Positions 16,620-28,876 of a stretch of 64,000 bases of DNA are shown piece by piece. Each line of letters opens with the position of its first letter. The stretch's first letter is position 1. The notes under the pieces are model-generated. The model did not search any database. It was given only the letters and a program-made list of their open reading frames with translations, and was not told the origin of the DNA. Source of the stretch: Alloalcanivorax profundimaris (GTDB lineage Bacteria > Pseudomonadota > Gammaproteobacteria > Pseudomonadales > Alcanivoracaceae); contig NZ_JABJWH010000040.1 of NCBI RefSeq assembly GCF_015265435.1, positions 62,001 to 126,000 on the forward strand, in the 5' to 3' direction. The translations under genes were made by a program, and so were the position numbers.

Positions 16620-16700
16620 GTGGGAGCGGCCCGGGCGGTGTGCCCGCCGCTTCGGCCGCGATTGCCATAGGATGGTTATCGCGGCTGAAGCCGCTCCTAC
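16620..16700. repeat. Palindromic REP-like repeat pair (long and short form, inverted)
   Basis: A long-form copy (16620-16662) begins GTGGGAGCGGC and ends GCCGCGAT; a short-form copy in the other direction (16678-16700) has ATCGCGGCTGAAGCCGCTCC. The two form an inverted pair in the gap between DoxX and the convergent TM2 gene. Related copies lie at 18489, 19037, 25691, 26475 and 44816. Confidence 0.75.
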
Positions 16701-16744
16701 GACCGTATGTTGTGGGTGTAATCACACGGCCGTGGCGGTGGGTT

Positions 16745-17146
16745 CTACAATGAGCCCTGCATCATATTCTTGGCGCTGACCTGGCCGTTCAGGGTCCAGA
16801 AGTCGTAGAGGATCCCCAGGCCGAACAGGCCGGCGGTGAACAGATAGAGAATGCCGGTGATCCACTTGCCCATGTAGAAGCGGTGCAGGCCGAACACGCC
16901 CAGGAAGGTGAGCAGAATCCAGGCGATGTTGTAGTCGGTGGTCCCGGAGCGGTAGCGCAGGTCGGCGTCGCGGTCCATTCCCGGGATCAGGAACAGGTCG
17001 ATGATCCAGCCGATGAAGAACAGCCCCAGGGTGAAGAACCAGATGGTGCCGGTGATCTGCCGGCCGTAATAGAAACGGTGCGCGCCCATGAAGCCGAAGA
17101 TCCAGAGGCAGTAGCCGATGACCTTGCTGTGGGTGTCCCGATACAT
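16745..17146 (-). CDS. TM2-domain membrane protein (two TM2 repeats)
   Basis: The 133-residue protein contains two copies of the TM2 pattern: FGFMGAHRFYYGRQITGTIW (about 17-36) and FLGVFGLHRFYMGKWITGIL (about 80-99), each followed by a second helix (GWIIDLFLIP and GLGILYDFWTL). TM2 proteins are small inner-membrane proteins of unknown biochemical role. The repeat structure shows internal duplication. It lies alone, 50 bases downstream of purT on the same strand. Confidence 0.85.
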   Translation of the reverse strand: MYRDTHSKVIGYCLWIFGFMGAHRFYYGRQITGTIWFFTLGLFFIGWIIDLFLIPGMDRDADLRYRSGTTDYNIAWILLTFLGVFGLHRFYMGKWITGILYLFTAGLFGLGILYDFWTLNGQVSAKNMMQGSL

Positions 17147-17188
17147 GAATAACCTCTCCTTGCGTTAAACCACGGACCCGAAGGGAAG

Positions 17189-17209
17189 GGTGGACCTTAC
17201 AGGTCCACC
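17189..17209 (-). other. Perfect hairpin enclosing the purT stop codon
   Basis: GGTGGACC (17189-17196) and GGTCCACC (17202-17209) are exact inverted repeats around a five-base loop that contains the purT stop codon (17197-17199). No T run follows, so it is not a standard terminator; it may slow the ribosome, protect the 3' end, or be chance. Confidence 0.35.
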
Positions 17210-18378
17210 TGGATGCCGGCGATGACCTGGTTCGCCTTGGCGCGGGCTTTTTCCACGCTGTCGGCGCGGGCCAGGGCCACGCCCAGGCGCCGGCTGCCGC
17301 TCACTTCCGGCTTGCCGAACAGGCGCAGGTCGGTGTCTGGTTGCTCCAGGCCCCGCTCCAGGCCGCTGTAGCGCATGTTGGTGGAGTCGCCCTTGACCAG
17401 CAGCACCGAGGAGGCGCTGGGGCCGCGTTGCTCGATGAGCGGCACCGGCAGGCCGAGGATGGCCCGGGCATGCAGGGCGAACTCGGACAGGTCCTGGGAC
17501 ATCAGCGTCACCAGGCCGGTGTCGTGGGGGCGCGGTGACACTTCGCTGAACCACACCTGGTCGCCTTTGACGAACAGCTCCACGCCGAAGATGCCGCGCC
17601 CGCCCAGGGCGTCGGTGATGGCGCGGGCCTGGCGTTCCGCTTCCACCAGGGCGGCGTCGTTCATCGGCTGCGGCTGCCAGGATTCCCGGTAGTCGCCGTC
17701 TTCCTGGCGGTGGCCGATGGGCGCGCAGAAGGCGGTGCCGCCCACGTGGCGCACGGTGAGCAAGGTGATTTCGTACTCGAAATCCACGAAGCCCTCGACG
17801 ATCACCCGGCCCTGGCCGGCGCGGCCGCCGGACTGGGCGTAATCCCAGGCGGCATCGATGTCGGCGTCGGTTTTCACCAGGCTCTGGCCCTTGCCGGAGG
17901 AGGACATCACCGGTTTGATCACGCACGGCAGCCCCACTTCCTTCACCGCCGCCAGGTATTCGTCCTTGTCGCCGGCGAAACGGTAGGGGGAGGTGGGCAG
18001 GCCCAGCTCCTCGGCGGCCAGCCGGCGGATGCCTTCCCGGTTCATGGTCAGGCGGGCGGCGCGGGCGGTGGGCACCACGTTGAAGCCTTCCTCCTCCAGC
18101 TTGATCAGCTCGTCGGTGGCGATGGCCTCGATCTCGGGCACGATGTAGTGGGGTTTTTCCTGCTCCGCCACGGCCCGCACGGCCTCGGCGTCGAGCATGT
18201 TGATCACATGGCGGCGGTGGGCCACCTGCATGGCCGGGGCGTTGTCGTAACGGTCCACGGCGATCACCTCGCAGCCCAGACGGGTCAGCTCGATGGTGAC
18301 TTCTTTGCCCAGTTCCCCGGAACCCAGCAGCAATACGCGGGTGGCGCCGGCGGCGTAGGGGGTGCCCAGAGTCGTCAT
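17197..18378 (-). CDS. purT: Formate-dependent phosphoribosylglycinamide formyltransferase
   Basis: A 393-residue ATP-grasp protein, almost the same length as E. coli PurT. It makes formyl-GAR from GAR, ATP and formate in purine synthesis. Visible features are the N-terminal Rossmann motif [15 protein letters not shown] (about 15-29), [14 protein letters not shown], the ATP-binding loop [12 protein letters not shown], the [16 protein letters not shown] segment and the C-terminal [10 protein letters not shown] and LGVALA strands. It stands alone with a hairpin around its stop codon and a palindromic repeat upstream. It complements the other purine gene in the window, purL. Confidence 0.96.
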   Translation of the reverse strand: MTTLGTPYAAGATRVLLLGSGELGKEVTIELTRLGCEVIAVDRYDNAPAMQVAHRRHVINMLDAEAVRAVAEQEKPHYIVPEIEAIATDELIKLEEEGFNVVPTARAARLTMNREGIRRLAAEELGLPTSPYRFAGDKDEYLAAVKEVGLPCVIKPVMSSSGKGQSLVKTDADIDAAWDYAQSGGRAGQGRVIVEGFVDFEYEITLLTVRHVGGTAFCAPIGHRQEDGDYRESWQPQPMNDAALVEAERQARAITDALGGRGIFGVELFVKGDQVWFSEVSPRPHDTGLVTLMSQDLSEFALHARAILGLPVPLIEQRGPSASSVLLVKGDSTNMRYSGLERGLEQPDTDLRLFGKPEVSGSRRLGVALARADSVEKARAKANQVIAGIQVDL

Positions 18379-18488
18379 GGTGGCGGCTCCTCAATGTCGC
18401 GATGGTTCGCCGCGGGCGCGCGGCGGGTGAGGCACGATTGTAGCGGAAAGCGGGCCGGAAGCGACAAGCCGCGGAGCCTCCGTTGGCG

Positions 18489-18545
18489 GCGGCTTTAGCC
18501 GCGAAAGCGCGAAAGCGCTTTGATCGTGGTTGAAGCCGCTCCTAC
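18489..18545. repeat. Palindromic REP-like repeats upstream of tadA
   Basis: A half copy, GCGGCTTTAGCCGCGA (18489-18504), and a near-complete short form in the opposite sense (18522-18545, ending GAAGCCGCTCCTAC) lie between the divergent purT and tadA genes, about 30 bases before the tadA start. Confidence 0.65.
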
Positions 18546-18576
18546 TATGGCCCTCGTTGAACGAGGAAACGAATTC

Positions 18577-19047
18577 ATGGGCGACGACGAGTACTGGATG
18601 GATCGGGCGCTGGCGCTGGCGGAACGGGCCGGCGCCGAGGACGAGGTGCCGGTGGGCGCGCTGGTGGTGCGTGACGGCGAGGTGCTCGGCGAGGGCTGGA
18701 ACCGGCCCATCGGCGCCCAGGATCCCACCGGCCACGCGGAGGTCAACGCCCTGCGCGACGCCGCCGCCCGGCAGGGCAATTACCGCCTGCCCGGGGCCAC
18801 CCTGTACGTGACCATCGAGCCCTGCACCATGTGTTTCGGGGCCTTGATGCATGCCCGTATCGCGCGGCTGGTGTACGGCGCCCGGGAGCCCCGGGCCGGG
18901 GTCTGCGAGAGCCAGCTGGGCCTGCCGGAGCGGAGCTTCTACAACCATCGCGTGGAAGTGCTGGGGGGCGTGCAGGCGGAACGGGCGGCCGGATTGTTGC
19001 GGGACTTTTTCCGCCAGCGGCGGGCCCGGGGCACGGATCGCGGCTGA
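18577..19047 (+). CDS. tadA: tRNA-specific adenosine-34 deaminase
   Basis: The 156-residue protein converts A34 to inosine in tRNA-Arg(ACG), an essential wobble change. The zinc-dependent deaminase site is complete: HAE at residues 53-55 (His ligand and catalytic Glu) and PCTMC at 82-86. The closing helices include the R-SFYNHRVEVLGGV strand typical of TadA. I chose the ATG at 18577, preceded by GAGGAAA; an earlier GTG at 18520 falls within a palindromic repeat. The stop codon itself lies within another repeat copy (19037-19055). Confidence 0.94.
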   Translation: MGDDEYWMDRALALAERAGAEDEVPVGALVVRDGEVLGEGWNRPIGAQDPTGHAEVNALRDAAARQGNYRLPGATLYVTIEPCTMCFGALMHARIARLVYGAREPRAGVCESQLGLPERSFYNHRVEVLGGVQAERAAGLLRDFFRQRRARGTDRG

Positions 19048-19055
19048 AGCCGCGC
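19037..19055. repeat. Short palindromic repeat supplying the tadA stop codon
   Basis: The sequence from 19037 reads ATCGCGGCTGAAGCCGCG, the core of the repeat family. The TGA inside CTGAAG (19045-19047) ends tadA, so an insertion or duplication of the repeat fixed the end of the protein. Confidence 0.6.
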
Positions 19056-19071
19056 TCTTCGTCCGGAGGGA

Positions 19072-20493
19072 TTATTCGCTGGTGGCGAGCAGGGTCTGGC
19101 CGTGGCGCTCGGAATTGTCGGCGCGCACCAGCAGATCGTAGTAGTGGCGGATATGGCGCACGTACACCGCCGCCTGACCGCCGGGGGCGGCGCCGTAGCG
19201 GAGCTGGTTCACGTAGCCCGGGTCGTCGAGCAGGGTGAGCCGGGTTTTCACGTCCTGCCAGCGGTCCGGGTCGTCGCCCTGGCGCTGGGTAAGAACGCGG
19301 GCGTCTTCCAGGTGGCCCATGCCCATGTTGTAGGCGGCCAGGGCCATCCAGGTGCGGTCCGGCTCCTGGATGCGCTCGGGAATGCGGTCGTGGAGCTGGC
19401 GCAGATAGCCGGCGCCGGCGCGGATGCTCTGGGCCGGGTCGGTGCGGTCGCTGATGCCCATTTCCCGGGCGGTGCGGTTGGTCAGCATCATCAGCCCCTC
19501 GACCCCGGTGGGGGAGATCGCCTGGGCGTCCCAGAGCGATTCCTGGTAGGCCATGGCGGCCAGCAGACGCCAATCGAAGCCGGCGCTTTCGGCGGCCTGG
19601 CGGAAGTCCGCGGTGTAGTTGGGCAGCCGGTCGTCCAGGTGGCGGATGAAGCTGCGCGCGGCGTACAGGTCGAACTGGTCCAGGTGGCCGTAGAAGCGGT
19701 CCGCCAGGCGCCGGGTGGTGCCGTCCGCCTTGACCTGGGTGAGGTAGCGTTGGGCGGCCAGATAGAGGCTCTGGTCGTCGTTGGCGTCGAACGCCCAGGC
19801 CAGGCCCTGGTCCCGGTTCAGGGTGAAACCGGAGGCCAGGTCCGGGAACAGGGCCCGGTGCATGACATAGGCGTTGGAGTTTATCAGGGCGTAGTCGGCG
19901 TCGCCCTGTTCGATCAGGGTCAGCACCTGCTCGGCGGAGCCTTTCTCCGCCACGTTGAAAGTAAGGCCCGGGTTGGCCACGCGGGCGTCGGCGAGCATCT
20001 CCGCGTGGCGGCTGCCGGCGCGCACCACCAGGGTCTTGCCGGCCAGGTCCGCCAGGCTGGTGGGGCGGGCGTCGCCCAGGCGGTACATCACCAGGGTGTC
20101 CACGTTCTGGTAGGGGGTGCTGTAGCGCAGGCCCTGGCGGCCGTCCTCGCCGGCCAGCAGGGCGGCGGCGGCCAGATCGGCCTTGCCGCGGCGCACTGCC
20201 TGGCGCAGGGCGTCGCTGCTGTCCAGCTTGAGCAGCTCCAGCTTCACGCCGAGCCGGTCGGCGAAGCCCTGGGCGAGCTCGTATTCCATGCCGGTCAGGC
20301 CGTCGGAATCCCGGTACACGGTGGTCAGCGACGGACGCGTGGCCACCACCAGCTCGCCCCGCGCCTGGATGCGTTCCAGGGCGGTGGGGGTGGGGCGCAG
20401 GGCCAGGGTGGCGCCGACCACCGCCAGCAGGGCGAGCGGGGCCAGAAGATGCCTGGCCAGGCCGTTTCGGCTTGGTTTCAACAGCGTCGTCAT
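19072..20493 (-). CDS. mltF: Membrane-bound lytic murein transglycosylase F
   Basis: The 473-residue protein has an N-terminal membrane or signal segment (about 15-32), a periplasmic solute-binding domain (about 45-270, with GMEYELAQGFADRLGVKL) and a C-terminal SLT lysozyme-like domain with catalytic Glu318 in MAYQESLW and the AAYNMGMGH motif. This is the MltF layout: it cleaves peptidoglycan to 1,6-anhydro products and the first domain tunes activity. I start at the ATG at 20493 after a GGAG-like site; a TTG at 20541 would add 16 residues. The gene is divergent from purL, as in Pseudomonas and relatives. Confidence 0.94.
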   Translation of the reverse strand: MTTLLKPSRNGLARHLLAPLALLAVVGATLALRPTPTALERIQARGELVVATRPSLTTVYRDSDGLTGMEYELAQGFADRLGVKLELLKLDSSDALRQAVRRGKADLAAAALLAGEDGRQGLRYSTPYQNVDTLVMYRLGDARPTSLADLAGKTLVVRAGSRHAEMLADARVANPGLTFNVAEKGSAEQVLTLIEQGDADYALINSNAYVMHRALFPDLASGFTLNRDQGLAWAFDANDDQSLYLAAQRYLTQVKADGTTRRLADRFYGHLDQFDLYAARSFIRHLDDRLPNYTADFRQAAESAGFDWRLLAAMAYQESLWDAQAISPTGVEGLMMLTNRTAREMGISDRTDPAQSIRAGAGYLRQLHDRIPERIQEPDRTWMALAAYNMGMGHLEDARVLTQRQGDDPDRWQDVKTRLTLLDDPGYVNQLRYGAAPGGQAAVYVRHIRHYYDLLVRADNSERHGQTLLATSE

Positions 20494-20574
20494 GTCCGTG
20501 GGGGCTCCGTTTGTGATCCCGATCACGTAATGCGGGCGCAATTTTGCCGATCAACTGCTTAAAAATCCAGCAAA

Positions 20575-20605
20575 TTTGTCCGACAAAGCGGTAACCGGAT
20601 ATGTA
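20575..20605 (+). promoter_or_regulatory. Palindrome and possible promoter upstream of purL
   Basis: TTTGTC-C-GACAAA (20575-20587) is a perfect 13-bp palindrome. TTGTCC within it could serve as a -35 element, with TATGTA (20600-20605) as -10 after an 18-base spacer, about 150 bases before purL. The rest of the 260-base divergent region (20494-20754) shows nothing else I can name. Confidence 0.3.
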
Positions 20606-20754
20606 TTGGCCCCATTGGCGCAGGCTATGACCGGGCTCGGCATCGGCGGTTCCACGAATAGGAATTCCGACGTCCATCCCGTATCATTGCGGGCCTTGGA
20701 GCCCGTGGCTCCGCCGTCTCCCCGTACAGTCACCCGATGGAAAAAGCCGTTCCT

Positions 20755-24641
<3,887 letters not shown>

Positions 24642-24642
<1 letters not shown>

Positions 24643-25349
24643 TGACCAACGAGACGTTTAACTACTTCGATCTGCCGATCGGCGAGTCCCCGGAGCCGAC
24701 CCCGGTCTCCGAGCAACGCCGGGCGCTGGCCCGGGAACTGCTGGCGATCAGTGAGCAGCTGGTGCGGCTGGACGCGGACGAGGCGGCGCTGGCCGCCTAC
24801 ACCGAGCAGGCCCGCGCTCTGCGCGAGCAACTGGAAGGTCACGGCCACCGCAGCATGCGCGACATTCTGGGCCGGTTGATCAGCGGCCAGGGCAGCCGCC
24901 AGGACGCCCTGGACATGGCCGAGTTCGAGATCCTGTCCGGCCCGGCCAGCCCGCTGTCGCCGCCCATGACCCTGTGGCTGGACGGCGACACCGTGCACGG
25001 CAGCGCCACCTTCGGCCGGGTGTTCATGGGCCCGCCGGGCAAGGTGCACGGCGGCGTGCTGGCCCTGGCCCTGGACATGCTGATGGCCAAGACCCAGGAT
25101 TTCGTCACCGGCCTGGGCATGACCGGCACCCTCAATATCCGCTACCTGGCGCCCACGCCGCTGAACACGGAAATCCGTTTCGAGGCGCGCCTGAACCGGC
25201 TGGAAGGGCGTAAGCTGTTCGTCGAAGCCAAGGTGTTCGCCGGCGACACCCAGACCGTGGAAGCCACCGGCATCTGGATTTCCGCCCAGGGCGATTACCG
25301 CCTGCGTGACCACTTCGCCCACCTGGGCGCGGCCCGCCAGCCGGCCTGA
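24642..25349 (+). CDS. Hotdog-fold PaaI-like thioesterase with an N-terminal helical extension
   Basis: The 235-residue protein has an unusual N-terminal 90 residues, helical and Leu/Arg/Glu-rich (QRRALARELLAISEQLVRLD), then a hotdog domain (about 105-220) with MGPPGKVHGGVLALALDMLM in place of the usual HGG helix and IRYLAPTPLNTEIRFEARL in the core strands. It should act on an acyl-CoA. The start ATG overlaps the purL stop (TGATG), so it is in the purL operon, though no purine link is evident. It is one of two PaaI-like proteins in the window and not closely alike in sequence to the other. Confidence 0.82.
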
Positions 25350-25364
25350 CCGGAGACCATTGCC

Positions 25365-25688
25365 ATGACCGTCTACAAGCTCTGTTTCTACGTCCCGGAA
25401 GACCACGTCGAGGCGGTCAAGACCGCCGTCTTCGAGGCCGGCGCCGGCCGCATCGGCAACTACGATTGCTGCAGCTTCCAGGTGCGCGGCCAGGGCCAGT
25501 TCCGGCCCCTGGAAGGCAGCAACCCCCATCTCGGCGAGCACGGTGAAATCGAGACCGTGGACGAATTCCGCGTCGAGATGATCTGCACCGACGACCACCT
25601 CAAGGCCGCCCTCAGCGCCCTGCGCCTGGCCCATCCCTACGAGGAACCCGCCATTGATCTGTGGCGCCTCGAGGACCTGCCCGGCTGA
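25365..25688 (+). CDS. YqfO/NIF3-like small protein
   Basis: A 107-residue protein of the NIF3-linked family, carrying the inserted PII-like domain alone: it begins MTVYKLCFYVPEDHVEAVK, has GAGRIGNYDCCSFQVRGQG (about 26-44), GSNPHLGEHGEIETVDE and the closing AHPYEEPAIDL. The function is not established; the fold resembles CutA/PII trimers. It starts 15 bases after the thioesterase stop and probably ends the purL operon. The inverted palindromic repeats that follow separate it from the convergent NUDIX gene. Confidence 0.85.
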   Translation: MTVYKLCFYVPEDHVEAVKTAVFEAGAGRIGNYDCCSFQVRGQGQFRPLEGSNPHLGEHGEIETVDEFRVEMICTDDHLKAALSALRLAHPYEEPAIDLWRLEDLPG

Positions 25689-25690
25689 CC

Positions 25691-25789
25691 GCGACTGAAG
25701 CGGTACGCCGCCCGGTGGCGGCTCCGTTTGGGGTATCGCGACTGAAGTCGCTCCTACGAAAGCGCGGTAGGAGCGACTTCAGTCGCGAT
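25691..25789. repeat. Palindromic repeat cluster with a perfect 23-bp inverted pair
   Basis: A degenerate long-form copy (25691-25726) is followed by two short forms in opposite sense, 25735-25757 and 25767-25789, that are exact 23-base reverse complements with a 9-base loop. The core here reads GCGACTTCAGTCGC instead of GCGGCTTCAGCCGC. It lies between convergent genes and would form a very stable hairpin in either transcript. Confidence 0.85.
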
Positions 25790-25803
25790 CCGGCGTTCGG
25801 GGA

Positions 25804-26370
25804 TCAAAGAGCGTCGTCGAGGGACGGTTTGCGCTTCAGCGGCTGGATGTCCTGGGTGCGGATCGGGTAGTCGTTGCCGTTGGCGCGGTCCTGGATGTAG
25901 TACTTCAGGGTGCGTCCGATGGTGGGGAAGGCCAGTTGGTCCCAGGGGATCTCGTCCTCGCTGAACAGGCCGGCGTCGGCGCTCTCGTCGCCCACCCCAT
26001 AGTCGCCGTTGACCATCTCGCCCAGGAAGAACATGTACACCTGGTTGATGTGCGGCAGGTTGAACACCGTGTACAGGTCGCCGATGGCCACGGTGGCGCA
26101 GGCTTCCTCCCAGGTTTCCCGGGCGGCGCCCTCCTGCAGGGTCTCGCCGTTTTCCATGTAGCCGGCGGGCAGGGTCCAGTAGCCGATGCGCGGTTCGATG
26201 GCCCGTTTGCAGAGCAGAAAGCGGCCTTCCCAGACCGGCACCGCACCAACCACGATTTTCGGGTTCTGGTAGTGGATCACGCCGCAATGGTTGCACCAGT
26301 AGCGCGGACGGTTGTCGCCGTCGGGAACGGAGAACAGGACTTCGTTGCCGCAATGGCTGCAGTACTTCAT
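25804..26370 (-). CDS. NUDIX hydrolase with N-terminal zinc ribbon
   Basis: The 188-residue protein opens with a zinc ribbon, CSHCGN (about residues 4-9) and CNHCG (about 26-30), then a NUDIX domain with the box [20 protein letters not shown] (about 70-89), meeting the G-x5-E-x7-REUxEE pattern. Zinc-ribbon NUDIX proteins of this type hydrolyse nucleotide-diphosphate substrates such as NADH or FAD; the exact one is unknown. I use the ATG at 26370; a longer frame from 26445 gives a Pro-rich unlike stretch. It stands alone between repeat loci. Confidence 0.87.
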   Translation of the reverse strand: MKYCSHCGNEVLFSVPDGDNRPRYWCNHCGVIHYQNPKIVVGAVPVWEGRFLLCKRAIEPRIGYWTLPAGYMENGETLQEGAARETWEEACATVAIGDLYTVFNLPHINQVYMFFLGEMVNGDYGVGDESADAGLFSEDEIPWDQLAFPTIGRTLKYYIQDRANGNDYPIRTQDIQPLKRKPSLDDAL

Positions 26371-26474
26371 AGGGGCTCTCGGCGGTTCAGGGGGCCCGCC
26401 CGTCGGCGTGGTCCGGGCGGGGAAGGGCCAGACTACTGGCTCCACGGGCCGGCGGCAATCTCGGGCAACGGCCC

Positions 26475-26511
26475 ATCGCGGCTGAAGCGGTACGCCGCCC
26501 GGCCGCTTCCG
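26475..26511. repeat. Long-form palindromic repeat copy
   Basis: The copy starts ATCGCGGCTGAAGCGG and continues TACGCCGCCCGG, sharing the stretch CTGAAGCGGTACGCCGCCC exactly with the copy at 25691-25726. It lies between the divergent NUDIX genes. Confidence 0.6.
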
Positions 26512-26585
26512 TCAGGCCAGGTTCGGCTTGCCCGTCGGGCGGCCTCTGGTCAAACTGTTGTTTGAAGTAACCTCGGGAGCAGTCA

Positions 26586-27167
26586 GTGTTGGATCAATTA
26601 CGGCAGCGGATGGCGGCCTACCCCTACAACGATTTGCCGGTGAAACTGCCGGAGGCCGCCGTTCTCATGCCGTTCGTGGATCAGCCGGAGCCGGAGCTGA
26701 TCCTCACGGTGCGGGCCCAGGGCCTGTCCACCCACGCCGGCCAGGTGGCGTTTCCCGGCGGCAAGCGCGATCCGGAGGATCCGGATCTGAAGGCCACCGC
26801 CCTGCGCGAGAGCCATGAGGAGGTGGGGCTGCCGCATCACCTGGTGGAGGTGGTGGGCCAGCTGTCGCCGATTCCGTCCCGGTTCGGCATCAAGGTGACG
26901 CCCTTCGTGGGGCTGGTGCGCCCCGGCTTTTCGCTGGTGCCCGAGCCCGGCGAGATCGACACCATCTTCCATGTGCCCCTGAATTTTTTCCTGGATCAGC
27001 CGCCGGAGCTGTCCGCGCCGGTGGAATACTACGGCCGGCGCCTGCGCATGCCCAGCTACCAGTTCGAGGGCAAGCGCATCTGGGGCCTCACCGCCTTCAT
27101 GATCCTGGATCTGCTCAACCATGTGTACGACGCCGACGTGCGTTTCGACCTGACAGGTGAAGAATGA
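26586..27167 (+). CDS. CoA-type NUDIX hydrolase (NudL-like)
   Basis: The 193-residue protein has the CoA-pyrophosphatase form of the NUDIX box, with [20 protein letters not shown] followed by SHEEVGL (about residues 57-84) and the [17 protein letters not shown] segment. Relatives cleave CoA to phosphopantetheine and ADP. The start is a GTG at 26586 after GGGAG. Its stop overlaps the carbonic anhydrase-like gene by four bases (ATGA), beginning a tight four-gene run through rssA. Confidence 0.88.
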   Translation: MLDQLRQRMAAYPYNDLPVKLPEAAVLMPFVDQPEPELILTVRAQGLSTHAGQVAFPGGKRDPEDPDLKATALRESHEEVGLPHHLVEVVGQLSPIPSRFGIKVTPFVGLVRPGFSLVPEPGEIDTIFHVPLNFFLDQPPELSAPVEYYGRRLRMPSYQFEGKRIWGLTAFMILDLLNHVYDADVRFDLTGEE

Positions 27168-27700
27168 TTTATAAATTGGGAGATCGCCGCGTGGAGCTGC
27201 GCGGCGAGGGTCAGTGGATCGCCCCCAACGCCACCGTGATCGGCTCGGTGACCCTGGGGGAGAACGTCAGCGTGTGGTTCGGCGCGGTGATCCGTGGCGA
27301 CAACGACCTGATCGAGATCGGCGACAACTCCAATGTTCAGGAAAACTCCGTGCTGCACGTGGACCCGGGCGTGCCGATGAAGATCGGCAAGGGCGTCACC
27401 GTGGGCCACAAGGTGATGCTGCACGGTTGCACCATCGGTGATAACAGCCTGATCGGCATCAACGCGGTGGTGCTCAACAAGGCCAGAATCGGCAATAACT
27501 GCATCATCGGTGCCCATGCCCTGGTGCCCGAGGGCATGGAAATTCCCGACAATTCCCTGGTGATGGGCGCGCCGGCCAAAGTGGTCAAGGAGATCTCCGA
27601 CGGCCACAAGGCGATGCTGACCATGAGCAGCCAGCACTACGCCGCCCACGCCCGCCATTTCGAGGAGCATCTGGAAATCGATGAGCGCTTCCAGGACTGA
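27164..27700 (+). CDS. Gamma-class carbonic anhydrase-like hexapeptide protein (YrdA type)
   Basis: The 178-residue protein is a left-handed beta-helix made of hexapeptide turns ([27 protein letters not shown]). The metal-binding histidines are present in NSVLHVDP and [14 protein letters not shown]. YrdA/CaiE-like proteins bind zinc and are often called gamma carbonic anhydrases, though many show no activity. It overlaps the NUDIX gene before it by 4 bases and the DUF1289 gene after it by 20 bases. Confidence 0.9.
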   Translation: MIYKLGDRRVELRGEGQWIAPNATVIGSVTLGENVSVWFGAVIRGDNDLIEIGDNSNVQENSVLHVDPGVPMKIGKGVTVGHKVMLHGCTIGDNSLIGINAVVLNKARIGNNCIIGAHALVPEGMEIPDNSLVMGAPAKVVKEISDGHKAMLTMSSQHYAAHARHFEEHLEIDERFQD

Positions 27701-27902
27701 GCCGGCGGTGGCCTCGCCCTGTGTGTCGATCTGCGCTCTGGACGGCGACGACGTCTGCGTGGGCTGCTTCCGCACCGGCCGCGAGATCAGCTACTGGGGC
27801 CGGCTGACGCCGGCCTGGCAACGGGAGGTGCTGGCCCGCTGCCAGCGCCGCATGGACGGTGACCCGGCCCCCTGCGCGGTGGCCGTGGCGGAGCTGACAT
27901 GA
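27681..27902 (+). CDS. DUF1289 cysteine-rich small protein
   Basis: The 73-residue product has the DUF1289 signature: [20 protein letters not shown] (about 12-31) followed by [12 protein letters not shown] and [12 protein letters not shown]. The four clustered cysteines probably bind a metal. The function is unknown. The ATG lies 20 bases inside the previous gene and the stop overlaps rssA by four bases, so it is made with its neighbours. Confidence 0.9.
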   Translation: MSASRTEPAVASPCVSICALDGDDVCVGCFRTGREISYWGRLTPAWQREVLARCQRRMDGDPAPCAVAVAELT

Positions 27903-28876
27903 ACCTGCCGAAACCGAAACTCAAGGGCGACAAGAAGCCGGCGGGCAACGGCGGCGACCAGGGCACCGCGCCGCCGCCGCGCCGCCCGCGGGTGGGCCTG
28001 GCCCTGGGCAGTGGTTCGGCGCGGGGGTGGGCGCACATCGGTATCATCCAGGCCCTGGAGGAACTGGGCGTGGAGATCGACGTGGTGGCCGGTACCTCCA
28101 TCGGCGCTCTAGTGGGCGGCGCCTACGTCAGCGGCGCCCTGGCGGAATTCGGCGACTGGGTGAAGACGCTCACCACCCGGGACGTGTTCAGCCTCATGGA
28201 TTTCACCTTTTCCGGCGGCGTGGTCAAGGGCGAGAAGCTGTTCGGCTTCTTCGAGGAGATGCACAGCAACCCCAATATCGAGGAGCTGACGCAGCGTTTC
28301 GTCACCGTGGCCACGGACATGAAAAGCGGCCGGGAAGTGTGGATCAGCAAGGGGCCGGTGCTGGACGCGGCGCGGGCCTCCTGCGCGCTGCCGGGGCTGT
28401 TCTCGCCATTCCAGTACCAGCAGCGCTGGATGCTGGACGGCGGCCTGGTGAACCCGGTGCCGGTGTCCGCCGCCCGCGCCTTCGGCGCCGACGTGGTGAT
28501 TGCCGTGAACCTCAACGCCCAACTGGTGGGCGCCCACCTCAGCCGTCAGCGGCCGCCGGACACCGGCGACGGCCACGGCGAGGAAGACCGCAGCGTTTGG
28601 CAGAAAATGATGGGCTACTTCGCCGCCGGCGATGGCGAGGATCCGGGCTTCTTCGACGTGGTGGCCTCCAGCGTCAACATCATGCAGGACCGCATCACCC
28701 GCTCGCGGATGGCCGGCGACCCGCCGGAAGTGACCCTGATTCCGCTGCTGGAGGATTTCGCCCTGATGGATTTCCACCGCGCCAGCGAAGCCATCGACGA
28801 GGGCCGCCGCCTGGTGGAGCGCCACGAGGGCGACATCCGCGCCTGGGTGGGCTCGCCCCACGCCGATCGGGTCTAG
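27899..28876 (+). CDS. rssA: Patatin-like phospholipase, RssA family
   Basis: A 325-residue patatin-fold lipid hydrolase. The oxyanion stretch GLALGSGSARGWAHIGIIQA (33-52), the nucleophile Ser67 in GTSIG and the catalytic Asp in DGGLVNPVP (about 180) form the Ser-Asp dyad. The first 30 residues are a Lys/Pro/Gly-rich basic leader without membrane character. RssA-like proteins act at the cytoplasmic membrane face; the substrate is unknown. It is last in the operon and its stop overlaps the stop of the convergent CorC-type gene. Confidence 0.88.
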   Translation: MNLPKPKLKGDKKPAGNGGDQGTAPPPRRPRVGLALGSGSARGWAHIGIIQALEELGVEIDVVAGTSIGALVGGAYVSGALAEFGDWVKTLTTRDVFSLMDFTFSGGVVKGEKLFGFFEEMHSNPNIEELTQRFVTVATDMKSGREVWISKGPVLDAARASCALPGLFSPFQYQQRWMLDGGLVNPVPVSAARAFGADVVIAVNLNAQLVGAHLSRQRPPDTGDGHGEEDRSVWQKMMGYFAAGDGEDPGFFDVVASSVNIMQDRITRSRMAGDPPEVTLIPLLEDFALMDFHRASEAIDEGRRLVERHEGDIRAWVGSPHADRV

